This document shows, in pieces, positions 12,902 to 23,466 of a stretch of DNA of 64,000 bases. A program made the position numbers and the translations under genes. Under the pieces are notes generated by a model, which searched no databases, was not told where the DNA came from, and was given only the letters and a program-made list of their open reading frames with translations. The first letter of the stretch is position 1; each line of letters opens with the position of its first letter. Where the stretch lies: NCBI GenBank assembly GCA_028622995.1, contig JAJQJQ010000009.1, positions 2,542,001-2,606,000 of the forward strand, written 5' to 3'. Source of the stretch: Panagrolaimus kolymaensis. Lineage: Eukaryota > Nematoda > Chromadorea > Rhabditida > Panagrolaimidae.

Positions 12902-14826
12902 TTAAGAACCATGAGCCTTGGTTCCTCGATTTCTCAGAGATTCATATGCAATAGGTTCACAAATATGAACTTTTTTAATAATAAAACATTGTCTACCATC
13001 ACTTTCTGTCTCAAAATGTCCACTGAGAGAATGTTTAAGACGCTTACAATTTGCACAATAATAAAGAGAATATTTTGGAGTTACTTGATTAAAATTGAAA
13101 ATATAGCATTTTCCACACGATGCAAATGTAACAACTTTGGAATGTTTACAACCATCACGAAACTCAAATTTATAATATCTATGGATGACGTATGGAGGCT
13201 TTTTAGAATTTGTTTTAGCAGTTTGAGTTGTTGTTAACGAAAATCTATAATAACAAAATTTAGATTAAAAATATTTTTAGTCAAAGCCAACTTTAAAAAC
13301 ATACTCTTTACAATCGATTTCTTCTTCTTCTTCTTCTTCAACTGTGTCTTCAGATTTATCATCTTCTTCACTTTCCAATTCATTCTTGATACGAGATGGT
13401 CGTTTTGCTTCTGGACAAAGAGAGCTACAAATATCTGTAACAGGCCTTTTCTTTCGCAACTGAAAACAAAAAATAGCTTTAGCAAAATGCAGTTCAAAAT
13501 TTTTTTTCTTACTTCATATTGGTGAGAATTAACACCACTTTGATTATCATCATTTAAGGAAATGGAAACATCGAAATCTTCTTCTTCAGTAACATGGAAT
13601 ACTTCAATTTCAAAATTATCATTAAAAGTGTGATCCGCTTTATTATGAAGTTCAGAATTAATATAACTTGAAACATTAGAAGCTTTACCGTTGTTTTCTG
13701 CTGAGGAATTTGGTTTAGCAATGGTAGTTTGAAAATCAAGGGATGAAGGATGTTCGGAGCCGCTATCATTTGCAATACTAATAATGGATTTTGGCTGTGA
13801 ATGAATGGGCATCGATTCTTCAGTTTGTAATTCATCATTGATCTAAAAAATAAATAAAATATATATGTTTATTTGAATTTAAAGAAAATATTTTTTACTG
13901 TGTTCGAGGGATTAGTATCATTTGGAGCAAAGAACCTAGCAACATTATTCCAGTTTGCTTTTAAAGCCTGAAGTTCATGTTCCAATTTATCAATCTAAAA
14001 CTTTCACAGTTAATTTAGTAATCCTTAAATTAAAGAATCCAAACCTTTAATTTTTGTTCTTTGTTGGTGATTCGAACTTCATTTAATTTTGTTTGAAGCT
14101 CATTGACTTCAACTCGTAAGCCATCTTTTTGGATAATGCTTTCATGATACTAAAAAAAAATAAGTTTTATATATATATTTTAATATTGCATCATGAAAAC
14201 GACGCTTACATCATTCGAAAGTTCAAAATAATTTGATTGAAGCATAACAAATTCTTTTTGCTTTTGCACAATTTTTGCTTTTGAGCTTTCATTTTCTTTT
14301 TCAAGCTCAATTTTAATCTTTGAATTCTGAGCCATTTCCTTTTCAAAATCATATTTCATTTCTGCAACGGTATTTAAAAGTCCATTATTTTTCTTTTGTT
14401 CGCTTTCCAATTGCCGCGTATAATCAGAAATCTAAATAAATCTAAATTTTATCAAGAAGGTTTTTAAAAAAATTTAACGGTTTTTACTTTTTCAAGAAGT
14501 TCCGCATTTGTAGCTTTTAATTTATCATTGACATTTTTCAAACAAAAATTTTCCTGATCCTTCTTTAAACTATCTTGAAGAGCGGCTTCAATAATTTTAT
14601 TCTTTTCATTTATTTCAAAAGCCAAATCCACTTTTTCTTCATGAACTCGATTTCGTTCTTTTTTCATTTCTTCATAATGAAATTTACAACGCGAATGAAC
14701 ATCATTGTCATATTCATACTTGATTTCATTGAGTTCAGTTAAATTTGAGGAAATACTATCGCCCGAAGTGGATTCGGGTCGAAGAGATGATTGATTTGAA
14801 AGTTGTTTTTCAATAAAACTTTCCAT
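12902..14826 (-). CDS. Coiled-coil protein with acidic region and C-terminal Cys/His domain, 7 exons
   Basis: Exons (high to low) 14826-14488, 14431-14210, 14149-14045, 13994-13899, 13842-13513, 13459-13305 and 13244-12902 join in phase to 529 residues. Residues ~30-270 are heptad-rich coiled coil; a Ser/Asn-rich stretch follows, then a strongly acidic run around residue 400 next to basic KRPVTD/KRPSRIK patches. The last ~105 residues have CGKCYIFNF, YYCANCKRLKHS, DGRQCFIIKK and HICEPI, a spacing of paired Cys plus a terminal His-x-Cys that suggests zinc binding, broadly like FLYWCH or WRKY-GCM1 type domains. That assignment is tentative. A TTTTTTAG just upstream of the ATG (within the reverse strand near 14849) could be a trans-splice acceptor. 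The gene converges tail-to-tail with the CLIP-like gene, 316 bp apart. Confidence 0.7.
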
Positions 14827-16298
14827 GATTTCCACGTTCACAAAGTTCTAAAAAACAAACTTACAATTTTTTAATTTTTAAAAATAAATTAATAAAATTA
14901 AAAAACGCGGATATTAAATAATTTTTAATTCAGTGGTTTAATAGCTAAAAAAATTAAAAAAAAGCCCTTGTAAAAATCTTCCAATTTTATTCCTTTGCGA
15001 TTGCAATCAATCGATCGTGATAAAAAACAAACAAAAAAAATGCAACATTTGACGCTAAAATTTTAGTTGAAATGTAGGGGTTAATTTTTTTCTTTCGCGA
15101 ACACTGCTGCTTGTGTTCTTCCTTCCTTCTTTGTTCCTTTGCAGTTTTAAAAATTAGTTGTTTTTTTTCTTCTTTTATGCTTTCATTAAATGTCGTCCAT
15201 TTTATGCTAAAACAAAAACGCAAAAAAATATTTGTCTAAAAAATAACCAAAAATTAATTATTTACAATCTAAATCTAACGTGCTTAGTTTTTGATTAGAG
15301 TCGATAAAACGAATGCATTCGATATGTTCCTACCAAACTTTGGGCAATTTTTTTCTTTTGTTCATCATTTTTTTGTTTATCGATCAATAAAATTGAAACA
15401 ATAGCCACTTCATTTTTTTCTTTTTTCTTTCGCTTTTTTTCTTTGTGCATGTTTCAAAGCAATCTTTTTTGTTTTAAAGAAAAACGAACGAATGTTACTT
15501 TTTCTAATTTTTAAAAGGTTAACGTCGTAAAAAAACAACGAAATAAAGAAAAATCAAATTATTTAGTTTAATAAAAAAAAGCTTAAATTTATTTGTTTGT
15601 TACATTTTTTTTAAATTTTGCATTTTGCATAAAAATGGGTAAATCCGAAACGATTTTTGTCTCAACACTTGATTTTATAAATAAAACATCTGAACAAATT
15701 TAACTCAAAAATTCAAAAAGTTTAAAAAAAAACAATCAAAATCATCAATATTTTAACTCATAAAGAACAGAGTTTTAAAAACAGATAAAAAAAATTACTT
15801 TATTGTTTGCTGAAAGCTTATGCAAAAAGAGAAACTTTTAACTGGTTGATATTGGTTTTTTCCATTTTTGTCAAACACATTTTTTTTTATGTAATGATTA
15901 AAACTTTTATAACTTGTCAAACAAATACATAGAAATCGGACAAATATGAAAACAAATCTTGAAAATACGAAGTGAAGAATTATTAAAAAAAGATTTTTAT
16001 GTTTAAAATGTTCGAAAAAAGTTGATTAAAATTTTTAGACAAAAAAAAAACATATGTACATTTATTGCAAGGGTTATTTTCCTTTTGGTTAGATTAATGA
16101 TTTGACCTCGCATTAATTAATAAAAAAATATCTCTCCAAGAAAATTTTTAATATTGGCTCGCAAAATTGGAATTGACCGGCATTTTTTTGGAAAGCAAGA
16201 CTTAAGTTAATTTAAGAGAGTTGCGGTTGCTTTTTGGTTTGATATCTGAAAATATTTTTAATTATTAGCTTTTCCTGCAATTAAGCTTATGAACGATG
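14827..16298. other. Divergent intergenic region
   Basis: About 1.5 kb between two divergently transcribed genes, so it probably holds both promoters. AT-rich, no exon, no repeat or stable hairpin noticed. The 78-codon reverse frame at 14987-15223 has no acceptable splice context or protein-like composition. Confidence 0.5.
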
Positions 16299-17835
16299 AT
16301 GCCAAAAAATTCTACCAAATATGTTCTTGTTTCAAATATTGATAATCAACATTTTGAAGTAAACCAAAAAATCATTGATGCTTCAATATTATTGAAAAAT
16401 ATTTGTGGTAAATCACTTTTTATATTTTTTTAGCTACTATTTTTTTTAAAGACTTGACTGAAGTAACAAAGCCCATAAATTTAAATTGTTCTGCCCAATC
16501 CTTGAAAATTTTTATTGAGCTAATTGATCATTATGAAACCATAAATGGTGAGCATGACGCTGAATTTGAAGAAAATCTTTTTGAAAACTTTGGTAATAAC
16601 AAACTTATAAACTTTGTTCAAGAAATAAGCATACTTGATAGCGATTTTTTCCTTGCATCAGTTGCAGATTTTATTTTACCCATAATTAAAGATCAAGAAA
16701 TAAAAGATTGGAAAGAAATGCAAGTATACCTAGGTTTGGAAGACGATTTTACTACAGAAGAAAGAAGTCTCATAGAAAAATATAAGCTCGAATATTTATT
16801 ATCAATTAACAACCATGATTCTTTAAATTTTACTTTTCCTTTCCCTGATAAAAGTTTTGTTTCACTTAAAACGAAATTCCATTCACCCATGAATGTTTTA
16901 TTGGCCAAAACTGTTGAACGTTCTAGAGGCTTAACTGCATTTAATTTATCTTTAATTAATAAAACAATGAAAAATGAAAATGATCGACATCCAATAAAGT
17001 TAAGCTTATTTCAAGGATCTAGTGATTTTGCAAGATTAGAAGTTGGACATAAATTATTAAAATTACCTCCAAATGAAGAATATTTTAAAGTAATTAAAAA
17101 AAGAAAAGTAATATCTGGCCGATTTAGAATAATGCATAGTTCATTATCAAGTAAATTTACATTATATTTTCTTATTGACTTCTTTTTTTAAATATTTTTG
17201 ATTGCAATAACTTTTTTTAAGACGATGAATCGAATAAAACAGGCAAAGGTATTTTACTTTGTTCTTCTCTTGATTTTGGTATTTCCCTCAAAAATACTAA
17301 AGTTGAAATATATTTTAAAAGATATAAAGAACAAATTAATTATTTCGACTTAAAATCATGTCCATTTTCATCTATCCTTTTTCATTTTTGCTCTATGGAT
17401 GAATACCTTGATTTTGATGAAGTTTATAAACAATTAATTGCAAAAGATTTATCGAAACAAGTCGAGTTAGTTTCCTCAAAATACTTAATTAAATTTATAA
17501 TATATTTTTTTTTAGAATCTTTGGTAGCGTGCTTAATTTTTTTCATGATTGTGCGTCAGGTAGAGCATTTAAAAAACCAAATGCTTCTAAATTCCATGAA
17601 TGTTTTATACTTTTGTGGAGAAAGAAGAAACCTTTTCCAGAATTTAAGAAATTTATTTCGGTAGGTCGACAGGGATATTGTTATTTTTTTGCATAATTTT
17701 TAATTTTAGAATTACATGGAAAGCGATGGTATTATACGTGTTCCAAATTTAGTTTTTGACATTTCAAAGAAAAGAGTTATAAAAGTAAACGAAGAGTTTA
17801 TTTATAAAGTATCCGATATCGTTAATTATCTTTAA
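16299..17835 (+). CDS. Skp1-related protein with a ~290-residue unknown C-terminal extension, 5 exons
   Basis: Exons 16299-16407, 16452-17150, 17222-17465, 17516-17660 and 17710-17835 join in phase to 440 residues. Residues ~8-150 follow the Skp1 layout: an N-terminal VSN..NQHFEVNQKIIDAS strand-helix, a helix resembling Skp1's FI..IDHYE region, a FLASVADFILPIIKD helix, and DFTTEERSLIEKY matching the Skp1 signature DFT.EEE. Skp1 proteins (SKR in nematodes) bridge cullin-1 to F-box proteins in SCF ubiquitin ligases. The terminal WCE that helps contact the F-box is replaced by LEYLL, and a further ~290 residues follow where Skp1 normally stops (~160 residues). I do not recognise the extension; it is mixed alpha/beta, contains FPFPDKSF and GRAFKKPNASKF, and has no membrane segment. 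Expanded, divergent Skp1 families are known in nematodes. Confidence 0.7.
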
Positions 17836-17955
17836 ATTGAAATAAAAATATAAATTTAAATAAATTTTTTAATTTGAACAAATAATTTTCATACTATTTT
17901 TAACATTTTACAAAGCGATGCCTTAAACAATAATTTGAATTTTTCCGCGAAACCT

Positions 17956-18652
17956 TTATCCATTCTTGCGGCGTCTTCTCAAAACTGTGGCGGCAATTGA
18001 AAGAGGAGCAAATCGAGGCTTGCATCTTTTCGGGCTAGATTCGGGTTCAGTATATTCGAAGGTTCGTTGGATTGCTGCTGTAAGCTTTTCTTCGATTATA
18101 CAATATATACCGCCTGAACGGGCTTCTTGTGTTGGCTAAAAAAATTACTTTATTAAATAAACAATAGGATAAGTAATGTTTTTAAACTGTTAAGAAAAAA
18201 AAATAAAAATCGCGCATTACTTGCTTTTTCACACACTTAATTTAATGGCTTTAGAGTTATTGGTAATAACTGCCCGGCATGACTACCAGCGGATAAGAAT
18301 GACGCGATTTAAAGTTTTAATTTTGGTGTCTTATCATTGCAAATAAAAATTTTAAGCTATCTATATCCTTTGTTGAAACATATTGGTAAATAGAAAATTT
18401 TTCCTTACCGTATTATTTAAATCGCCAAAGCAAATTTGATCTTTTCCATTTTTTGATAAAGCGTATTTGGAATGGTCGTATATATGTGTCCATCCAAGTA
18501 ATTTATCATCCATTTTGTCTCAGCATATAAAATATTACTTAGCTCAGGAGTCGAATCGTGATAATTGCCTTCTCTCCACCATGTTGTCACATTAAATTTG
18601 TCATCTGCATAAATTTTTTTATTTTCATTCCACAAATTCGCTAGTTTTTTTC
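17956..18652 (-). pseudogene. DNase II-like C-terminal fragment with frame break
   Basis: On the reverse strand, 18652-18410 and 18135-17956 encode pieces of a DNase II: NVTTWWREGNYH, then in another frame WTHIYDHSKYALS, CFGDLNNT, and after a clean intron ARSGGIYC. These match the lysosomal DNase II C-terminal half, including the second HxK catalytic motif (DHSK) and the conserved C.GD.N...RGGG..C block. The two frames in the larger exon do not connect; removing a 20-nt GT...AG stretch (18519-18538) would restore the frame, but that is far below normal intron size. The N-terminal half, including the first HxK and the signal peptide, is not found upstream, where the TIL gene lies. I infer a truncated, decaying copy. 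Full-length nematode homologues (nuc-1, crn-6, crn-7) degrade apoptotic and dietary DNA. Confidence 0.7.
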
Positions 18653-18913
18653 CTGTAAGAATTTGTAAAATAAAAGAATTTTTTGAGTATATGCTTTTTA
18701 TTTAACTAAATCATTTTAAAATTTTATGAAAACAAAATCATCAATTTTTAGGTAATCAAACCAAAAAATATTTTAAATTTGTTGTTTTAAGAGCCATTTT
18801 TTTTTAAATCTTTTATCAACAAAATCAAAAGCGTCGTCGCTGCAACAATTAAAACAGTTTTAAAGAAAAATCAGAAAATTTAAAAAAAAAGAAAAATTTA
18901 AAGCACAGTAAAT

Positions 18914-19315
18914 TCAACCAAGTAATGGATTAGCTAAACACTTGAAAACAGAAACGCAGCCAGTGATATCTCGAACAAAACCGAGATTGCATGTACATGC
19001 AGGAATGCAAGGTAGAAGGCTAAGTGGAGGCTAAAATAAAATTTAAAATATTTAAAATTTACTTCGAAGCAAAAAAAGTTGGCTAAAAGCTTACAAACAT
19101 TTGTAAGCATGTTGCTTGAATCAAAGGTGCACAAAGATTCCAGCTTTCATTTATGGGACAAATTTGAGCGGTTGCTAAAAAATTGTTTAATTTATAAATT
19201 TATTAGATATAAAAAATTTGTGAATGAAAGAATATGATTTCTTGATTATGATTAGGAAAAATTTACCAGCATAAAAAAATAAAATAAAGAAAATTGAAAT
19301 AAGTTTGACATTCAT
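18914..19315 (-). CDS. Secreted TIL-domain protease inhibitor-like protein, 3 exons
   Basis: Exons 19315-19267, 19174-19095 and 19030-18914 join in phase to 81 residues. A hydrophobic signal peptide (residues 1-17, LISIFFILFFYA) precedes a domain with CPINESWNLCAPL, TCLQMF, PCIPACTCN and GFVRDITGCVSVFKC. This is the trypsin-inhibitor-like Cys-rich (TIL) pattern of nematode and insect serine protease inhibitors, including the hallmark CxCxxGFVRDxxG.CV....C. Eight cysteines are visible where classical TIL domains have ten, so one disulphide is probably missing. The exon junction falls near the expected reactive loop, giving MF-PPL. Such proteins block host or self digestive proteases. The DNase II fragment lies just downstream on the same strand. 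Confidence 0.8.
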
Positions 19316-20113
19316 TTTATTTGATTCTCTTAAATCTCAATCCAAAAACTTGTTATTAACTCAATTTTTTATTTCTCTTTTGTACCCATTTTTTCTTGCT
19401 TTTTTTTTAACTACAGCGGCAGCTGGTCACTCAATATTCAAAATACAAATATGATTTGTGATGGGTCAAACACAAAATTATACAATTTTTTTTAATAAAG
19501 ATATGTGTGGCAACAACTAAAGCAAATTTGACGTAATTTAATAATAAAAAAAGGGAAGAGGAAATAAAAACAACTAATAATTCGGACTTTTTGTTTCGTT
19601 AGCTGTAAAGTAACATCATGAAAAATAATAACCACATTTGATCACCTGCGCTTTTTAGTAGCCGCTTCACAAAAAAAGAAAGAAAAAATAATAATGACAC
19701 TGGCCTCTTTTCAAAAATAATTAAATAAAAAGTTTTGTCCTTAAAAATATTACATTTAAATATTTTTTTAAATGCATTTCTAATTTGCAGCATAAAGATT
19801 TATTAAAAAAAGCAAATCCAACAATATTTTTTATTCTTGATTATTTGCATTAAAAAAAGTATAGCAGTAGTGTGGAATTATGGGTTTAAAAAAAATACAC
19901 ATAAATTATAAGTTATTGTTGTTTCAAACGCTCACAAGCAGTTCGTTTTTTTTTTCTTCAAGTAGGGTAAAAAGAAAAGAGGATTATAATCTTAGGAAAA
20001 ACATTTATTATCGCAGCATGGCTTACTTATTTTTTTTCGAGGATGACAACTAAAAATAAAAGAGAATAGTTACATTTTCTTCTTCCATGGATGAAAAAAT
20101 AAAAGATTGAAAA
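19316..20113. other. Intergenic, divergent promoters
   Basis: About 0.8 kb between the TIL gene (-) and the following membrane-protein gene (+). AT-rich; no coding exon, repeat or RNA gene recognised. Confidence 0.5.
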
Positions 20114-20679
20114 ATGTATGAAAATTTTTTTCTCTTGTTTTTGATTTTATTGATTTTTGTAAACGCTATAGAAAATTGGGAATGGCGTTCCACACCTGAA
20201 TGCCGAGACGTTCAATGCCCTGAAGGATATTCATGCCACAGGTTATTAATTTATTTTTATAACTTTTTTTTTACAGAAAAAAGTTTTTTAGACCCAATAA
20301 TGGAAGTGTTTATTATGTTTTACCAATAATTTGTGTCAAAGATGGAATGAATTTTAATGGAATTTTTCCACCATTGGCAGATTTCGACTCAGAAACAAAA
20401 TCAACTGAAATTATGCCTTTCGTGACTTTACTTAAAAATGAAGAAACAACTTTAACTTCTTCTCCTATGACACTCATTCCTACAACCGTTTCCATATTTG
20501 ATTCGATGCTCGATATTAAAAATGATGAAAATACAAAACAAATGTTTCAAATCCTTTATTTAATTTTAGGTTTTGTTACAATAGCTTTACTTTTAAACTT
20601 TTGCATTTTTGTTCAAAATTTAAAATCCCATCATAGAATTAATAGAAAATTTGTAAACCAGCGTCCAATAAAGCTATAA
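20114..20679 (+). CDS. Small type I membrane protein, 2 exons
   Basis: Exons 20114-20241 and 20292-20679 join in phase to 171 residues. Residues 1-19 are a signal peptide (FFLLFLILLIFVNA). The short ectodomain begins with an acidic-aromatic stretch and CRDVQCPEGYSC, an EGF/whey-acid-like Cys spacing, then a Thr/Ser-rich stem with glycosylation potential. One transmembrane helix (MFQILYLILGFVTIALLL) is followed by a short basic cytoplasmic tail. I do not recognise the family. The 3' end has a partial copy 1 kb downstream (21722-21834). Confidence 0.65.
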
Positions 20680-21721
20680 TATATGTTTTGTATTTTTTGT
20701 ATGTCATTTATTTTTGATTTAAGTTTCATTACTTAAAAGTTATATAAAAATTGATAACACACATTTTTTGCTTTTTTAAATTCCAGCGATACTGTATATC
20801 CAAATTTTTATGTACACGGAAAGTTTAATTTCGCATTCCTACTAAAAATAAAAATGTTGGAATGGCATAAAAAAATGCATTTAAAAATAAACTAGTTACA
20901 GCAAAAATTTATGGAAATTGACAACCTTTTTTTAACACTAAAAAAGATGTCTGGATTTTCATGATTCATAAATGGAAACCGCTTTTTCTTTATTCTTACC
21001 ATTGGCCTTTGCGGTGCTCGTTTTGTTTTTGCCTTTATCAAGCTGAATCACCGAAAGTCGCATTCTTAGTTGTTTTCATTTTTTTTCGCGCTGCAGCTGG
21101 TGTTTATGTATTTCAATTTTGTTATTTTTATTTTATTTTTTTTTGATCATCCGCAACTTTCAAAAAAAGTCAGTTTGGTTTGCCACAAAAACCCTATGAT
21201 CATTCGCATCAATCTTGCGTGGTTGATTCGAATAAAAACACTTACTTTTTTTGTATTTTCTTCAGTTTGAACTCCTGCGGTTAAAGAACATATTTGGCGT
21301 TGGTTGATTTTCTTGCTAGTATTATTTTGTTTTTGTTGTATTAGCTCCCGAATATTGAATTTTCTTTATTCTGTGTATTTTATTATTAGTGGGCTTTTTA
21401 AAGAAGAAATGAATGGAAAGTTTCTCAAGCTTTTGCTCTTTTTTATTTTTTTTAAAATGTTTATTGAATACAAAATATTTCCAAGTTTTTGCACGATTAA
21501 TGTAATCCGAAAAGGAACATATTCAAAAGTTTTTGGATTCCCTATTCCTTTGTTAGCTATGATTTATGAGTTTTCTGGTTACATGAGTTTGGTGTTTATG
21601 ATTGATTTTTTTATTCATGATTTACAGCGAAATATTAGAATCGCCACAGACAATATTTTGATCGCATTTGTCAATCGATGAATATTTTTAACTCTTTTAA
21701 AGAGATTTAGTAAAAAAAATT
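20680..21721 (+). other. Region with a hydrophobic open frame of doubtful status
   Basis: Contains a 125-codon frame (21304-21681) with several hydrophobic stretches and a more protein-like part near its end (FGFPIPLLAMIYEFSGYM). No convincing start or splice partner was found upstream, where other frames are also hydrophobic but short. It could be the remnant of a multi-pass membrane protein such as a chemoreceptor, or simply T-rich DNA. It lies between a gene and a duplicated scrap of that gene's 3' end, so it may have been carried by that duplication. Confidence 0.25.
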
Positions 21722-21834
21722 AAAACCCTTTATTTAACTTTGATTTTTGTAACGATAGCTTTACTTTTAAACTTATGTATTTTTATTCAAAATTTAAAAA
21801 CATCTCATAGAATTAATAAAAAATTCCAAAATTA
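21722..21834 (+). pseudogene. Duplicated 3' end of the upstream membrane-protein gene
   Basis: The translation FVTIALLLNLCIFIQNLK..HRINKKF closely matches the transmembrane helix and tail of the gene ending at 20679 (FVTIALLLNFCIFVQNLK..HRINRKF). No ectodomain exon precedes it, so it is a 3' fragment left by a tandem duplication. Confidence 0.65.
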
Positions 21835-22139
21835 GCCACCATTTTTCTTATAATACTTTGTTTTTAATTTTTGCTATTATTTTATTTATAGTAAAAAATA
21901 AATGATATTTCAAATATACATTTCGATTCGAATTTCCTCATATTAAAAACTAATAAAAACGAGTCTTTTGGTTCATTAAAGTGAAAGAAATAAAGGGAGC
22001 CAATAACTTTTTTTGACTCTGATTTTGATAAAATAAAACATGCTTTAAGAATAAAACAATGCTGATAACAATATTTAACGTTTTTAACCATTGACAAATA
22101 ATTTTCATTTCTCAAAACGAGTGATTTGCTTAGTTGTTT

Positions 22140-23194
22140 ATGATTTTAGTTTTCCTTTTATTATTAAACTTTATTTTATTTACTAAAGCGGCTTGCCCTC
22201 CTGGAAGTGTCCAATCTTATAAATTTAATACCTGTTTTATTTTTCAATCCAATAAGACAGCATTTACAATTGCTGATCAAACGTGTACTACTTTGGGAGG
22301 TCGTTTGACATCCATTCATTATTCATTAGATAATTTGATGATTGCTCGTAAGCTTTTTTACATTTCTTTTTTCCTTGTTAAAAAAAATTAGTATTTTTTA
22401 GAGCAAGCCGCTTCAAGGTTTACTGATAGCGATTCAATCGATTTTTGGATTGGGGCAAATGATTTTGATACAAAAGGAACTTGGACATGGATGGATGGAA
22501 CTCCATTTGATTATAACGATTGGAACAAGGGACAGCCCCAAAATTCTTCGGACTCTGATTGTGGTGCATCCAAAATTGGAAGCGGAGTTTGGAGTGCTGA
22601 TGATTGCGTTGAAAAAAATAAACCTTTTGTTTGTTCTGTGCAAATGGGGGTGACGACTGGAGTATTGCAGACTACATTACCTACTCCAACAATGACAACA
22701 ACCGCAACACCACACCTAAGTTGCTCATCTGGCTGGACATATAATAAAAATACAAAATATTGTTATAAAGTTTTACAAAATATGAATTGGTACGATGGAG
22801 AAGAAATGTGTCAACTTAATGGAGGGCATTTAGCTTCCATTCATAGTTTAGATGAATCTCTTTGGATTGCAAGTATGGTTACATATATTCTTTTCAATTA
22901 TAAATGTTAAGTTTTATAGACTTTGCTTATTATGCTGGGGCCAATGTTTGTCACTGGTCAAAACAAGCATACGTAGGCGCTTTCACCGAAGATGAAAATG
23001 CTCATTGGAATTGGACCGATGGAACTTCATTTGATTACAAAAATTGAGTTCCAGGCTTCCCTAATGATCATGGAGTGCAAAGCGCTGTAGTACTTTACCT
23101 TGCGCCAATATGTGGCCGTTCGACTGGAGCGTGGGATGATGTTTCACTAGATAACATTGTGGCAAGGCTTATTTGCAAAAAATCACCTACATAA
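22140..23194 (+). CDS. Secreted two-domain C-type lectin with premature TGA in domain 2, 3 exons
   Basis: Exons 22140-22347, 22402-22872 and 22920-23194 join in phase. A signal peptide (residues 1-18) is followed by a first C-type lectin-like domain with FWIGANDFDTKGTWTWMDG, NDWNKGQP, DCGA and WSADDC...FVC, all canonical. A Thr/Pro linker joins it to a second domain (CSSGWTYN...CYK, GGHLASIHSLDE, HWNWTDGTSFDYKN). At 23045-23047 the frame hits TGA exactly where the conserved Trp of the NWxPGxPN motif should be; the frame then stays open through the expected C-terminal Cys motifs to TAA at 23194. As sequenced, the product lacks the end of domain 2. Nematode clec genes are large, fast-evolving and often linked to immunity; sugar specificity cannot be read because the EPN/QPD motif is not standard. 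Confidence 0.8.
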
Positions 23195-23466
23195 TTTTTC
23201 ATTTTTAAAAGAATAAAAAAGGAGCTAACAATGGATATTAATTTTATTTTATAATTGAATTAAAAGAGGTAATAAACATCAAAAAAAAGTTAAAAAACGT
23301 TATTCATTATTATTTTTGTTCCTGAAAATTATGTATGTATGTTTTCAATCAATAAATTTAAATTTCAAGACAAATGGAAATAATAATTTACAACTGTGCT
23401 TTGTCTTGAAAAATAAAAAAAAGTATTACCAAAAAAATGCGGGTTAAAAAAATGTTTTTAAAAAAA

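Noticed and set aside
12896..13237. Plus-strand frame of 113 codons
   Set aside because: Shadow of the last exon of the minus-strand coiled-coil/Cys-His gene, which joins in phase with its neighbours.
14987..15223. Minus-strand frame of 78 codons between two divergent genes
   Set aside because: Lys/Phe-rich, no splice partners, no recognisable domain.
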